Positions 22,701-27,665 of a DNA stretch of 64,000 nucleotides are shown in pieces. A model generated the notes under the pieces. That model did no database searches. It was not told the DNA's origin and was given only the letters and a program-made list of their open reading frames with translations. The translations under genes and the position numbers were made by a program. The stretch's first letter is position 1. Each line of letters opens with the position of its first letter. Source of the stretch: Vallitalea pronyensis (GTDB taxonomy: Bacteria; Bacillota; Clostridia; Lachnospirales; Vallitaleaceae); contig NZ_CP058649.1 of assembly GCF_018141445.1 (NCBI RefSeq), forward strand, positions 4,111,001 to 4,175,000, written 5' to 3'.

Positions 22701-22919
22701 TATTAGCTCAGTATTATCTGTTATCTTTTCGCTAGCTTGTCCATTTTCTTGCTGCTCTATTATCGCTTGTTTGTCATTTGCATGTTCTACAGACATATTG
22801 TGTCCTAGGTGAGTATCAACCTCTTCAGCAAACGCATGAGAAGGCATATTTGAAATGATGGTTATGCTTGCTAATAGTATTATGAATAGTCGTTTTAACG
22901 TTTGATTTAATTTTCTCAT
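7707..22919 (-). CDS. Giant SLH-anchored, Ig-repeat surface protein (5,070 residues), adhesin-like
   Basis: Start ATG at 22919 (MRKLNQTLKRL) after GGAGG; the extra 14 codons to 22961 lack a ribosome-binding site. Approximate layout: signal peptide 1-31; Glu/Asn/Asp-rich segment 60-205; SH3-like region 215-275; a domain with MEYTTDKGNNW, 420-505; PA14-like domain 503-693; Big_2-type Ig domain 705-785; beta-propeller-like region 792-1013; Ig-like 1015-1106; second propeller-like region 1117-1320; 35 Ig-like repeats of about 95 residues, 1325-4660; two more MEYST(N/D)GG domains to 4802; Gly/Asn/Ser/Pro linker; SLH domains 4864-5040 (KGFPDGSFKPKKAVTRAE, RGYSDGTFRPNAPIKRSE, KGFGDNTFRPNMDTARE). SLH domains bind secondary wall polymer, so the anchor is C-terminal and the PA14/propeller head projects outwards on the repeat stalk. 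PA14 domains often bind glycans. An adhesin role is inferred. Confidence 0.93.
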   Translation of the reverse strand: MRKLNQTLKRLFIILLASITIISNMPSHAFAEEVDTHLGHNMSVEHANDKQAIIEQQENGQASEKITDNTELIANNEDNTKLLHEEDDNDGLDSESNKSNEEEDSSNEIQEHNEEEENLGDETDEDSEEEENLSDEINEINGDEENLGDEADESNEEQENLNDTVQENTDETQESNEEETLHDNDLENLQEEINNEEDIEDGEKQPKVLQAIQSLGTIKVVTTLKKYQHQGANQYDNRGEIKPGDYDYYDTVDSWYQIKSGNQLFWINTEWLLNQGGLKTDKNLICYVNTDDRRLDKTPQGQLEERGMVPKDKMLYYSKRDGSFYLIQQHLGSVWVNIDDLSVSYDAFMPTQGHIELEYGRKYYDHKYDAISSGILTNNDNHNPNINAVSYYYYEHGNGWMLIHNFNGQKWIKLNETPVTSTPPDVMADDKHDVIVGNDSTKTNMEYTTDKGNNWSTFEPSNPPTFHGDVTVNIRFKSSNNNPASDITELKFKYNYQENFSGDKQVFDDIISHKRGYLNVKHYEISEISNGNPSSDPALDSDERHKMFGAENYDGYKYQKPRQSKKYAETDKGSLYFYQKSNGSHTHDAFHNAINMWGYFVPEKTGYYHLIAYVDDGVYGQVTVNNQDVVFADSWRYQAPREVNNHGQLFMEEGKIYPIYMDYFDNKKDQAAFELRMKYNNGITEEVPSSYLYPTTKDLSDNKKVPVSDIDVEPKSQVLNINESQTVQLVATIIPSDATNKHVTWSSDNEAVAIVNANGLVTALSIGTANITATSEDGNHQDVCTLTVTDGLTGDPNKFFYANDNRGTLVKYYPFRSSDKSVVVAEFIGNYRDIATLPDGTLVGITQGGSLYKDIDIDATFDRYLENGVNALTADVDGNLYFAKQHDGIIKKYDMQNNDILTIIDTGYKAKGDLVFLDKNTLYYTGYKSNKAFLIKVDISEKQVTNLGKLSGKPYGIAVIDNNLFVAFLDKGKSYVDVYDPQGNKLSITSQLMQYMKQVHGAAQGINKVISNAPVAKDVIINGIAKVGETLTGVYTYHDAEGDEEGNSIFQWYANTGKNQSYELIEGAYHKTFVIPNRLLGYNIKFEVTPIAKTGVTLQGNPVKSQFTNKVSVDLVGPYDYDYFYLNAKDGDLVKYYPKDALTEDVTYTNKVYLDIANSEDTLFGINNKKLFKNIQTQPEEVANLGSNTVNALTYNNGLFYYVNNLWLMAYHPTDKTFHYLKYLGYNSNGDLVAYNGDMYYLAANGSKTNLIKIDFSDDYATTIIGTYSISNLYGVAVANNTLFVAYGKNIAKVNVSNGRLYDEQTVNISNIVYGAAQGGYYDSVPKTITINGKSEIDVPTQANSPINETYIAVVKDQYGNIMTNQDVEWSLQEAIEGISIDANGKVTVTNKALAIDFTIIATSGSVTGSKVVNLNKASAIVTSVIVNGLDEITVPTEVDSPTTSTYTAEIKDQYGNIMTGQEVNWSLQKAVEGVSIDANGQVTVTNKAPGTQFTIIATSGSVTDSKLVSLNKASSIVTSVTINGLDEITVPAEVDSATTSTYTAEVKDQYGNIMIGEEVEWSIKEALEGVSIEDTGKITVTNKAPGTEFSVIATSGSVTDSKVVNLNKATAITTSVTVNGLDEITVPTEIDSPTNVTYTAVIKDQYGDIMTEEVTWSLKEAVEGVSIDANGQVSITNKASGTEFTVIATNGSKTGSKAVNLKKAPAMVASVTVNGLDEITVPTELNSPISITYTAEMKDQYGNIMTEEATWSLKEAIEGISIDETGKVSVTNKAPGTEFTVIATSGSVTDSKLVNLKKAPAIVTSVVVNGLDEVTVPIEVNSPTTSTYTAEVKDQYGNIMANQDVEWSLQEANEGVSVDDTGKVTVTNKAPGTEFTVIATGGSVTDSKLVSLNKASAIVTSVVVNGLAEINVPTELDSPTTSTYTTEIKDQYGNIMTNQDVEWSLQEAIEGVNVDATGKVTVTNKALGTEFTIIATSGSETGSKVVNLKKAPAIVTSVVVNGLDEITVPTELNSPTNVAYTAIIKDQYGNIMTEEVTWSLKEAVEGVSIDATGQVTVTNKVPGTQFTVIATSGSKTGSKSVNVNKAPAIITSVVVNGLDEITVPTELSSPTNITYTAEIKDQYGDIMTEEVTWSLIEAVEGVSIDATGQVTITNKVPGTQFTIIATSGSKTGSKSVNLNKAPAIITSVVVNGLDEVTVPIELESPTTSTYTAEIKDQYGNIMTNQDVKWSLQEAIEGVNVDDTGKVTVTNKAPGAEFTIIATSGSETGSKVVNLKKAPAIVTSVVVNGLDEITVPTQLNSPTNVTYTAIIKDQYGNIMTEEVTWSLKEAVEGVSIDANGKVSVTNKAPGTEFTVRATSGSVTDSKLVNLNKAPAIVTSVTVNGLDKITVPTEVGSPSNVTYTAIIKDQYGNIMTGQEVNWSLQKAVEGVGIDAYGQITVTNKAPGTEFIVIATSGSKTGSKAVNLKKASAIVTSVTVNGLDEITIPTEVGSPSKVTYTAIIKDQYGNIITNQDVEWSLQEAIEGVSADDTGKVTVTNKALGTEFTVIATSGSITDSKVVNLNKASSIVTSVVVNGLDEITVPTELNSPKSITFTAEIKDQYGDIILEEVTWSLKKAVEGVSIDAYGQITVTNKAPGKEFTVIATSESETGSKVVNLKRVSAIVTSIAVNGLAEITVPIEIDSPTTSTYTAEIKDQYGSIMTEEVTWSLKEAIEGVTIDANGQVSITNKAPGTEFTVIATSGSKTGSKLVQLKKAPAMVANVTVNGLDEITVPTEVGSPSKVTYTAIIRDQYGNIMTEEVIWSLKEAVEGVSIDVNGQVSITNKAPGTDFTVIATSGSKTGSKSVNLNKAPAIATSITVNGLDEITVPTENDSPKSIAYAVEVKDQYGSIMTGQEVNWSLKEAVEGVSIDNNGEVTVTNKAPKTQFTIIATNGNKTGSKSVNLKKAPAILTSVTINGLDEITVPKEVDSPTTSTYTAEVKDQYGNIMINQEVTWSLKEAVEGVSIEDTGKKVTVTNKAPGTEFTVIATSGSVTDSKVVNLNKATAMVASVTVNGLDEITVPTEINSPSNVTYTAIIKDQYGNIMLEELTWSLKEAVEGVSIDANGQVTVTNKAPDTDFTIIATSGSETGSKVVNLKRAPAVVTSIAVNGLAEITVPTEVDSPTISTYTAEIKNQYGNIMTEEVIWSLKEAVEGVSIDAKGQVTVTNKAPGTDFTVIATSGSKTGSKSVNLNKAPAIITSVVINGLAEITVPIEVDSPTTSTYTAEIKDQYGNIMTEEATWSLKEAVEGVSIDANGKVTVTNKAPGTEFTVIATSGSVTDSKLVNLNKASSIVTSVVVNGLDEITVPIEVDSPTTSIYTAEIKNQYGNIMTEEVTWSLKEAVEGISIDETGKVTVTNKAPGTEFTIIATSRSVTDSKLVSLKKAPAIVTSVTVNGLDEITVPTEVASPSNVTYTAIAKDQYGNIMTNQDVEWSLQEAIEGISVDATGKVTVTNKAPGTEFTIIATSGSETGSIVVNLKRASSIITSVTVDGLDEITVPTEIDSPTNVTYVAEIKDQYGNIMTGEEVTWSLQETVEGVSIDANGEVSVTNKASGTEFTVIATSGSVTDSKLVNLNKATAMVASVTVNGLDEITVPTEVGSPSNVTYTAIIKDQYGDIITEEVTWSLKEAIEGVSIDANGQVTVTNKAPGTELIIIATSGSETGSKVVNLKKAPAMVASVTINGLDEITVPTEIDSPTNVTYVAVIKDQYGNIMTGEEITWSLKEAVEGVSIDANGQVSVTNKALGTEFTVIAKSGSVTHSKLVNLNKASAIVTSVTINGLDEITVPRELNSPTNVTYVAVIKDQYGNIMTGEEINWSLKEAVEGISIDANGKVTLTNEAPGTEFSVIATSGSVTDSKLVNLNKASSIVTSVVVNGLAEITVPTEVDSPTTSTYITEVKDQYGNIMTGEEVTWSLKEAVEGISIDATGKVSVTNKAPGTEFTVIATSGSVTDSKLVNLKKASAIVTSVIVNGLDEITVPTELSSPTNITYTAEIKDQYGNIMTEEVTWSLKEAVEGASIDANGQATITNKAPGTEFTIIATSGSVTDSKLVNLKKAPAIVTSVVVNGLAEVTVPIEVDSPTTSTYTAEVKDQYGNIMTGEEVNWSLQKAVEGVSIDANGQVTVTNKAPDTDFTIIATSGSVTDSKLVSLNKAPAMVSSVTINGLDEITVPTEVGSPTNVTYVAVIKDQYGNIITGEEINWSLQKVVEGVSIDNTGKVTLTNKAPGTELTVIATSGSVTDSKVVNLKKATAMVASVTVNGLDEITVPTEIDSPSNVTYTAIIKDQYGNIMIEEVTWSLKEAVEGVSIDANGQVTVTNKAPGTEFTIIATSGSKTGSKSVNLNKAPAIITSVVVNGLAEITVPIEVDSPTTSTYTAEMKDQYGNIMTEEVTWSLKEAVEGVSIDTNGQVTLTNKAPGTEFTVIATSGSVTYSKLVSLKKASAIVTSVTVDGLDEITVPTELSSPTTVTYTAEVKDQYGNIMIGQKATWSLKESVEGVSIDATGQVTVTNKAPGTQFTIIATSGSITDSKLVNLKKAPAVATSITVNGLDETTVPTEINNPTTVTYTTEVKDQYGNIMTADTVKWSFQEEVSGVSIDGNGMVTITNDAPHGSITVTANIGELVSMKNVNLNKAPSVTGDDNGNLLNGADETMEYSTNGGTTWTAYDDNNVPTFLGSVTVYVRYQETPTINAGPITEVVFTKNTPSAPYVTGNDSSNILIGADDTMEYSTDGGSNWIVYNTNPVPKFSGNVTVKVRYKSTIITNASPSTVVVFTANASQGGDGGGGNPSNGGGGNPSNDGGGTPSNGNGSPSDGEENDDIGLEEEMIIEEDITPLGAVEFFDPYVKGFPDGSFKPKKAVTRAEVAAMFARILKLDTDHAGNNQYTDVTINHWSYQYIQAVTNIGLFRGYSDGTFRPNAPIKRSEIAVVFSAYWEYVGAVVDDRDSTFIDVKGHWAEKYINKLYNAGVVKGFGDNTFRPNMDTAREQIVIMMNKIIARPMLDLEEPSFEDVSKEHWANGDIEAAAAKSKKKENIEENN
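8930..18945 (-). repeat. 35 tandem Ig-like coding repeats of about 286 bases
   Basis: Units run from VNGL(D/A)EITVPTE to NLxKAxxIVTS with fixed markers KDQYG, WSLxEAxEG, VTNKAPGTEFT and IATSGS. I counted 35 QYG-containing units. Two length classes alternate irregularly: one reads IMTEEVTWSL, the other IMTGQEVNWSL or IMTNQDVEWSL, one residue longer. The outermost units (first with TINGKSEIDVP, last with TADTVKWSFQEE) are the most divergent, as expected if the interior has been homogenised by recombination. Confidence 0.9.
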
Positions 22920-22982
22920 ACAATTACCTCCTATCTTTGCAAACTTTATGAACCAGCTCAATGCTGTTGTGCAAACATATGT

Positions 22983-22988
22983 ATTATA
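22983..22988 (-). promoter_or_regulatory. Possible -10 element of the giant gene
   Basis: TATAAT read leftwards, about 64 bases before the ATG; no good -35 at 17 bases. A 10-base palindrome TAATGCATTA (23002-23011) sits just upstream. The rest of 22920-23348 is AT-rich with no gene and no riboswitch I recognise; in particular I see no c-di-GMP-I core here. Confidence 0.35.
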
Positions 22989-23348
22989 AAATGCCCCATA
23001 TTAATGCATTATTACGTTTCTTTATATACTTATAAGTTCGATTTTATGGGTATATAGAACTATTTTATATCCTTTCACTCTACATCAAAATAGGTATATC
23101 TATCTATATTGATGATAGTCTAATTATCTATTTCTTTAGTTATACCATACCCAATCTCAACAAAATCTCAACGTTCTAATAGATAGGATTAATCTTTAGA
23201 GAATTATTTACGTCATCTATGTACAAGTTTACTTAATCTATCAACATAGGCTAAGCAGATAAGTTATAGTATATAATAAATTATTCCCATATATTGGTGA
23301 TTTAGATGATAACTGTTTCGCATCAATAGCTCTATTATCTGAGCAATT

Positions 23349-23390
23349 AAAAAAGTCATCAGCCATCCCTATCACCTAATGACTTTTTTA
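23349..23390 (-). terminator. Bidirectional-looking terminator after the PTS IIA gene
   Basis: Stem AAAAAGTCAT / ATGACTTTTT around a 19-base loop, with A- and T-runs at both ends. It follows the IIA stop by about 85 bases. Confidence 0.75.
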
Positions 23391-23473
23391 TTATTCTTTG
23401 AAGCTCTTTATAAAAGCTGACTAGCAGGTCGTGTATGTAACCCCGTTACATTTCTTACTTCTACAAGAGTCAT

Positions 23474-23980
23474 TTATCCATCACCTTTATTATAAGAATT
23501 ATGCAGTGCCAGTCTGCAAATCTTATCTTTTATGTGACAGTGTTTATACATCACTTCCATGTTTTTTATTTGGTCTAAAGATGTAATAAGGATCGGTGAA
23601 ATAATGTCTTTTTTTTGGTCGATGATGTGTTGAAGATCCATGTCAACTAATGGCTGTCCAACCTTTAATGAACATCCTGGTTCTACTAAACGCTTGAAGC
23701 CCTTTCCCTTTAATTTAACGGTATCTATACCAAGGTGGATGATGATGTCAAGTCCTTGACTGGTCTTAATCATAATGGCATGATTAGTAGGAAATATCTG
23801 AATCAAATGTCCTTTACAAGGACTACATACAAGACCTGCTGATGGTACAATAGCAAAACCATCACCAATCATTCTCTGTGAAAATACGGGGTCGGGTACA
23901 TCTTCTAGAGGTACAACCTTTCCTTTTATAGGTGCATATAACGTTATATTATGTATACGCTCCCTCTTAAAACCAAACAT
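23474..23980 (-). CDS. PTS sugar transporter subunit IIA, glucose/GlcNAc type
   Basis: 168 residues, a stand-alone EIIA-Glc domain. APIKGKVVPLEDVPD near the start, His67 in FPTNHAI and His82 in IIHLGIDTVKLKGKGF match the two conserved histidines; His82 is the expected phosphorylation site, taking phosphate from HPr and passing it to IIB. The C-terminus is longer and more basic than usual (KHCHIKDKICRLALHNSYNKGDG). GGGGG precedes the ATG. It lies 114 bases after the IICB gene on the same strand and very likely supplies its phosphoryl donor, since that protein has no IIA domain. Confidence 0.93.
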   Translation of the reverse strand: MFGFKRERIHNITLYAPIKGKVVPLEDVPDPVFSQRMIGDGFAIVPSAGLVCSPCKGHLIQIFPTNHAIMIKTSQGLDIIIHLGIDTVKLKGKGFKRLVEPGCSLKVGQPLVDMDLQHIIDQKKDIISPILITSLDQIKNMEVMYKHCHIKDKICRLALHNSYNKGDG

Positions 23981-24094
23981 GATGCGTCCCCCTTCAGTTG
24001 TATATCAAGCCAATAACTATCCATATCCTTATGTTCTAAGCACTTATTATTGACTTGATTACAACTCCAAAATAAATGATTTAATCTAGAAATT

Positions 24095-25483
24095 CTATAG
24101 TAATTCCTTGATCTGCTCAGCAATAATCTCAGCTTGCGTACCTACAATAATCTGGATATTACGGTTATTTGGTTTAATTAGACCACTAGCACCAAGAGCT
24201 TTACAAGCCTCAAGGGAAACATGTTCATTATTTTTCAAAGTAAGTCGAAGCCGCGTAATACAGGCATCAACTTCAACAATATTGTCCCGACCACCTAATA
24301 CATCAATATACTCTTTGGCAATCTCTCCGATACCTTTGGCTTTTATAATGCTCTCATCACCGCTTTCATCATCCGTTCGACCTGGTGTTGGTAAGTTAAG
24401 TTTCTTAATGAGCAGAACGAAGATTAAATAATAGACGACTGCCATAATAATACCCACACCTAATAATAGGATTGGTTTGGTGGCGATATTGAAATTCAAG
24501 AAATAGTCTATAGCACCTGCTGAGAATGCAAAGCCGTGTAAACATCCTAATAACTCACAGATGGCTAAAGCAATACCTGTTAATACAGCATGAGCGATAT
24601 AAAGCACTGGCGCTAAGAACATAAACATAAATTCAATAGGTTCTGTGATACCTGTTAAGAAAGATGTAAATGCTACTGATAGCAGCATCCCACCAATTAC
24701 TTTACGATTGGATTTCTTAGCGGTTGTATAGATTGCTAAAGCAACAGCAGGCAGTGCAAACATCATGATAGGGAAGAAGCCTGCTAAAAATGTACCAGCT
24801 GTTGGGTCCCCTGCTAAGAAACGATTAATTTCACCAGAAGCTCCATTGTATGTACCAAATGTAAACCATACAAACGTATTAACCACATGATGAAGGCCTA
24901 ATGGAATAAGCAGACGGTTCAATAAACCGTATAAAAATACCCCTATTGTTCCAGCGCCTATAATCCATTCCCCAGTAGCATTGAATCCAGATTCAAATGC
25001 GGGCCAAACAAGACCTAATATCAGACCAACAAAAATACTCACAATGGATGTCACAATGGGAACAAAACGTTTGCCCCCAAAGAAAGCTAACCAATCCGGT
25101 AACTTGGTTTTGTAGAATCTGTTGTACAGTAAACCGGCCATAATACCTGCTAAAATACCCATAAGAATATTATTATTCAGTAGATAGGCTTCTTCTGAAA
25201 TACCAAACAACACCGATGCTGCTGGTGTGACCTTCGTAATGGTAAAGTACCCCACAAGGCCTGCTAAACCAGCAGCTCCATGGTTATTCTTAGCTAACCC
25301 AAAAGCAATACCAACTGCAAATAAAATTGCTAGGTTACTAAAAATAGCATCCCCTGCCTGTGTCATAATATCGATTTTCCACAGAACGCCTAATCTCAAA
25401 AGCAGCGCAGTTATAGGCATAACCGCTACAGGTAACATTAATGCCTTTCCTACTTTTTGCAACGAACCAAATGCATTTTTCAT
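24095..25483 (-). CDS. nagE: PTS transporter subunit IICB, N-acetylglucosamine/glucose family
   Basis: 462 residues: membrane IIC domain (about 1-350) and IIB domain (about 385-462). FGSLQKVGKALMLPVAVMPI at the N-terminus, GITEPIEFMFMFLAP and LHHVVNTFVWFTFG are typical of the Glc/GlcNAc IIC family. The IIB phosphocysteine lies in VDACITRLRLTLKN. It takes up and phosphorylates an amino sugar or glucose; the GlcNAc assignment rests on overall resemblance and is less certain than the family. GGAGGG precedes the ATG. The roughly 210-base leader contains an antiterminator target and a terminator-like hairpin, so expression is probably induced by substrate through a BglG/GlcT-type protein encoded elsewhere. 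Confidence 0.88.
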   Translation of the reverse strand: MKNAFGSLQKVGKALMLPVAVMPITALLLRLGVLWKIDIMTQAGDAIFSNLAILFAVGIAFGLAKNNHGAAGLAGLVGYFTITKVTPAASVLFGISEEAYLLNNNILMGILAGIMAGLLYNRFYKTKLPDWLAFFGGKRFVPIVTSIVSIFVGLILGLVWPAFESGFNATGEWIIGAGTIGVFLYGLLNRLLIPLGLHHVVNTFVWFTFGTYNGASGEINRFLAGDPTAGTFLAGFFPIMMFALPAVALAIYTTAKKSNRKVIGGMLLSVAFTSFLTGITEPIEFMFMFLAPVLYIAHAVLTGIALAICELLGCLHGFAFSAGAIDYFLNFNIATKPILLLGVGIIMAVVYYLIFVLLIKKLNLPTPGRTDDESGDESIIKAKGIGEIAKEYIDVLGGRDNIVEVDACITRLRLTLKNNEHVSLEACKALGASGLIKPNNRNIQIIVGTQAEIIAEQIKELL

Positions 25484-25530
25484 GATACCCCTCCATTTTT
25501 AATCCATTTTAAAACTTTGATGCATCGCTT

Positions 25531-25561
25531 AAAAACAAGCAGCTTTAAACAACTTGTTTTT
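25531..25561 (-). terminator. Leader terminator (attenuator) upstream of the PTS IICB gene
   Basis: AAAAACAAG / CTTGTTTTT stem read leftwards, ending in a U-run, placed between promoter and gene. As a hairpin inside the leader it fits transcription attenuation relieved by the upstream RAT element. Confidence 0.65.
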
Positions 25562-25644
25562 GACTCATGAGCAAATCATGAATTGTGAATCGTGTGGGTT
25601 CAAAAAAAGCATGGGTTCACTCATAAGAAAGCTTATCTTATTCA

Positions 25645-25677
25645 TCAACTCATGCCTAATCGAATTAGTTACACGCT
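25645..25677 (-). promoter_or_regulatory. RAT (ribonucleic antiterminator)-like element, GlcT/BglG type
   Basis: Leftward strand reads GCGTGTAACTAATTCGATT then AGGCATGAGTT. This closely follows the remembered RAT of Bacillus subtilis ptsG (ACGTGTTACTGATTCGATCA then GGCATGAGT), with the stem CTAAT/ATTAG conserved in form. Position between promoter and attenuator is as expected. Confidence 0.75.
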
Positions 25678-25704
25678 ACATCTATTCAATTCTTACTTTA
25701 ATAC

Positions 25705-25710
25705 ATTATA
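25705..25710 (-). promoter_or_regulatory. -10 element of the PTS IICB transcript
   Basis: TATAAT read leftwards, 28 bases before the RAT-like element. No strong -35 is visible. Confidence 0.5.
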
Positions 25711-25798
25711 TGGGGGTGTCCTATGGATTATGCTTATTTTTTGATTGGTTCTAATTTTAATATAATCTTAAATCTAATACATGTTGGTATTAGCGTAT

Positions 25799-26506
25799 TT
25801 ATTGTTTTTTAAAATTATCTTGGATAAATAGCAGCAAACAACCTGCAGTTGTACGTTGTGCTAATGGTAAGGTGTACAGTGTTTTATGATAGAATTGATG
25901 TTTAATATTGGGTATCTTTTTTACCCATCCTTCTATACGTAGAGCTTGCATAGCATTATACTCTACATAGGCTTCTGGTGATTTCAAAAGTATGGGAGCC
26001 TTTGTGGCTACATACTCTTTTACAAGGTCATGGGTGTATTTTACATAATTTTCATATTGTCGATGTCCATTCAGCAGCCTGATTTTCACATGCTGACTAA
26101 TGGTAAGGTCTTGAATAATATGAACGCATGCACCAAGATAAAACATGCTATCATTCTTTTTACCTATTTCCCATAACCTAAGAGCAATATTGTAATAGTC
26201 CATGGTAAGGTCTAAGGAATTATTGTGCCCAAATAAGCCACGCTTCATATGGGGATTATAAAAATGGGTAATGCTTTTAAAATCCTGATCAGCCCAAATA
26301 GAACCTTTATCAATATCTTTTAGATACCTTGTAAAAAAACGGTATTCTTGTTTATATCCATGCTTTTTAAGTAGTTCAACAGCATGATAATTATTGAAAA
26401 CATGTACTTCACAATCTGTATCAATGAATAGCTTTTTAATGGGATTTACAAACTTTAGAAATTTCCTTAATAATCGTCCATAGTAATTTTCAATTCTTTT
26501 CTTCAT
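25799..26506 (-). CDS. Zinc-dependent phospholipase C-like protein
   Basis: 235 residues from the ATG at 26506 (MKKRIENYYG), preceded by AAGGAAGAG; an upstream in-frame ATG at 26581 lacks a ribosome-binding site and a TATAAT sits inside that extension. The protein resembles the N-terminal catalytic domain of clostridial alpha-toxin: WADQDFKSITHFYNP, then LGACVHIIQDLTISQHV, then GHRQYE. Candidate zinc ligands His81, His129, Asp133, His139, His148 and Glu152 fall at nearly the same spacing as in alpha-toxin. There is no signal peptide and no C2 membrane-binding domain, so it is probably a cytoplasmic housekeeping relative, not a toxin. Substrate unknown. Confidence 0.85.
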   Translation of the reverse strand: MKKRIENYYGRLLRKFLKFVNPIKKLFIDTDCEVHVFNNYHAVELLKKHGYKQEYRFFTRYLKDIDKGSIWADQDFKSITHFYNPHMKRGLFGHNNSLDLTMDYYNIALRLWEIGKKNDSMFYLGACVHIIQDLTISQHVKIRLLNGHRQYENYVKYTHDLVKEYVATKAPILLKSPEAYVEYNAMQALRIEGWVKKIPNIKHQFYHKTLYTLPLAQRTTAGCLLLFIQDNFKKQ

Positions 26507-26644
26507 GGTCTCTTCCTTCTTTGTCTGAAAACTTAGGTCATGTTTAGACTTATTATACCCAATATAAGACATGGTTATCATTAGATGCTCGTCTATAGCA
26601 TAAATGTATTGGACTAATGGCTAGAATTTACGATGATTATTTTT

Positions 26645-27376
26645 TTAATGGCGAGAAAGGATTACACCCAGTAAAATACCTAATATGATGGTTAACGAAA
26701 TAGAGCGACCTTTCCACTGATTCATGGATTTGACAATAATTTCCCCAGTTGTCACATAGAGCATGATACCACTTGCTATAGCTAAAGACAGGGATATATA
26801 CATCTGTGATATATTGCTTAGAGAAACACCAACCATAGCGCCAAGACCCATAAATAAACTAATTATAGCGATGATAATGATGGCATACCATAGGCTAACC
26901 TTACTTTTTTTTAATGGTAATGCAATGATCATACCTTCTGGAACATTATGCACCAATATAGCAAATGCAAAGTACAACCCTTCTTCTGGAGAAAGTGAGA
27001 GCATGGACCCAATAGCTATACCTTCTGGTATATTATGAATGGAAAAAGCAATGGCTAATAAAATAGCTCGCCTTATGTACATATTGTCATAACGCATACG
27101 CTCATGTTTGTGATGGTCCAGATACTGTTCAATCAAAATGACCATACCAATACCTATGCATATACCCAACAAACCAATCTCTAATCCCCCTACCTCAAAT
27201 GCTTTTGGTAGAAGTTCAAAACACACAATGGATAACATAAGCCCTGCAGTAAAAGCAAGCATCATGCCTTCAAATCTTTTGCCTTTACTGGATAACGAAT
27301 AAGTCAAAAAAACGCCAAGTGTTAAACCAATAGCACCTGTACTTAAACTGACTATAAAAGAAAACGCATTTCCCAT
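26645..27376 (-). CDS. ZIP-family divalent metal transporter
   Basis: 243 residues from the second of two adjacent ATGs (first at 27379); AGAGGTGAG precedes them. Eight hydrophobic segments with the ZIP signatures in helices IV and V: SIHNIPEGIAIG (His114, Asn115, Glu118) and LVHNVPEGMIIALPL (His143, Asn144, Glu147), the metal-binding centre. A short His-containing loop (DHHKHER) precedes helix IV. ZIP proteins bring Zn2+ or other divalent cations into the cytoplasm. It is the bacterial ZupT/GufA-like type. No metal-dependent operator was recognised upstream. Confidence 0.9.
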   Translation of the reverse strand: MGNAFSFIVSLSTGAIGLTLGVFLTYSLSSKGKRFEGMMLAFTAGLMLSIVCFELLPKAFEVGGLEIGLLGICIGIGMVILIEQYLDHHKHERMRYDNMYIRRAILLAIAFSIHNIPEGIAIGSMLSLSPEEGLYFAFAILVHNVPEGMIIALPLKKSKVSLWYAIIIIAIISLFMGLGAMVGVSLSNISQMYISLSLAIASGIMLYVTTGEIIVKSMNQWKGRSISLTIILGILLGVILSRH

Positions 27377-27554
27377 CATCTCACCTCTTTCTTAAAAAGT
27401 ATATTATGAAAGGGGTAAGAGTATGACCTATTCTATTATATTAGAAAAGCAAGCTTCTATCCGTAATTTAATGTATCTTTAATCATTCTTTTACATCCAC
27501 TTAATAAACAAGCTCTATAATGTACTTATCAGCTTAATGAACTGAGGAGGTTAT

Positions 27555-27653
27555 ATGGTGAAAAAATTACTAATCCTTGCATCTTTGTTAGGTGTTGTAC
27601 TTACTCTACTCAATAAATACACTAAAAAAGATTCATATTGCCAAGCCAGGTAA
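27555..27653 (+). CDS. Small hydrophobic peptide (32 residues), unknown
   Basis: ATG GTG pair after a very strong GAGGAGG (ATG 4 bases, GTG 7 bases downstream). The product MVKKLLILASLLGVVLTLL followed by NKYTKKDSYCQAR is one membrane helix with positive charges at both ends and one Cys. Its last codons form the left arm of the terminator at 27626-27665 and its stop lies at the loop/right-arm edge. I do not recognise the family; it could be a small membrane protein or a type I toxin-like peptide. The strong ribosome-binding site is the main evidence that it is translated. Confidence 0.5.
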   Translation: MVKKLLILASLLGVVLTLLNKYTKKDSYCQAR

Positions 27654-27665
27654 TATGAATCTTTT
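27626..27665. terminator. Bidirectional terminator between convergent small genes
   Basis: AAAAGATTCATATT / AATATGAATCTTTT, 14 perfect pairs around a 12-base loop with A/T runs at both ends. It overlaps the 3' ends of both flanking genes. Confidence 0.85.

Noticed and set aside
22920..23348. Possible c-di-GMP riboswitch upstream of the giant gene
   Set aside because: The core strings GGCAAAC and GACGCAAA are absent, and no type II fold was recognised. Only a GTTTGC direct repeat is present.
25799..26506. Secreted alpha-toxin-like virulence factor
   Set aside because: The zinc-ligand pattern is toxin-like, but there is no signal peptide and no C-terminal lipid-binding domain.
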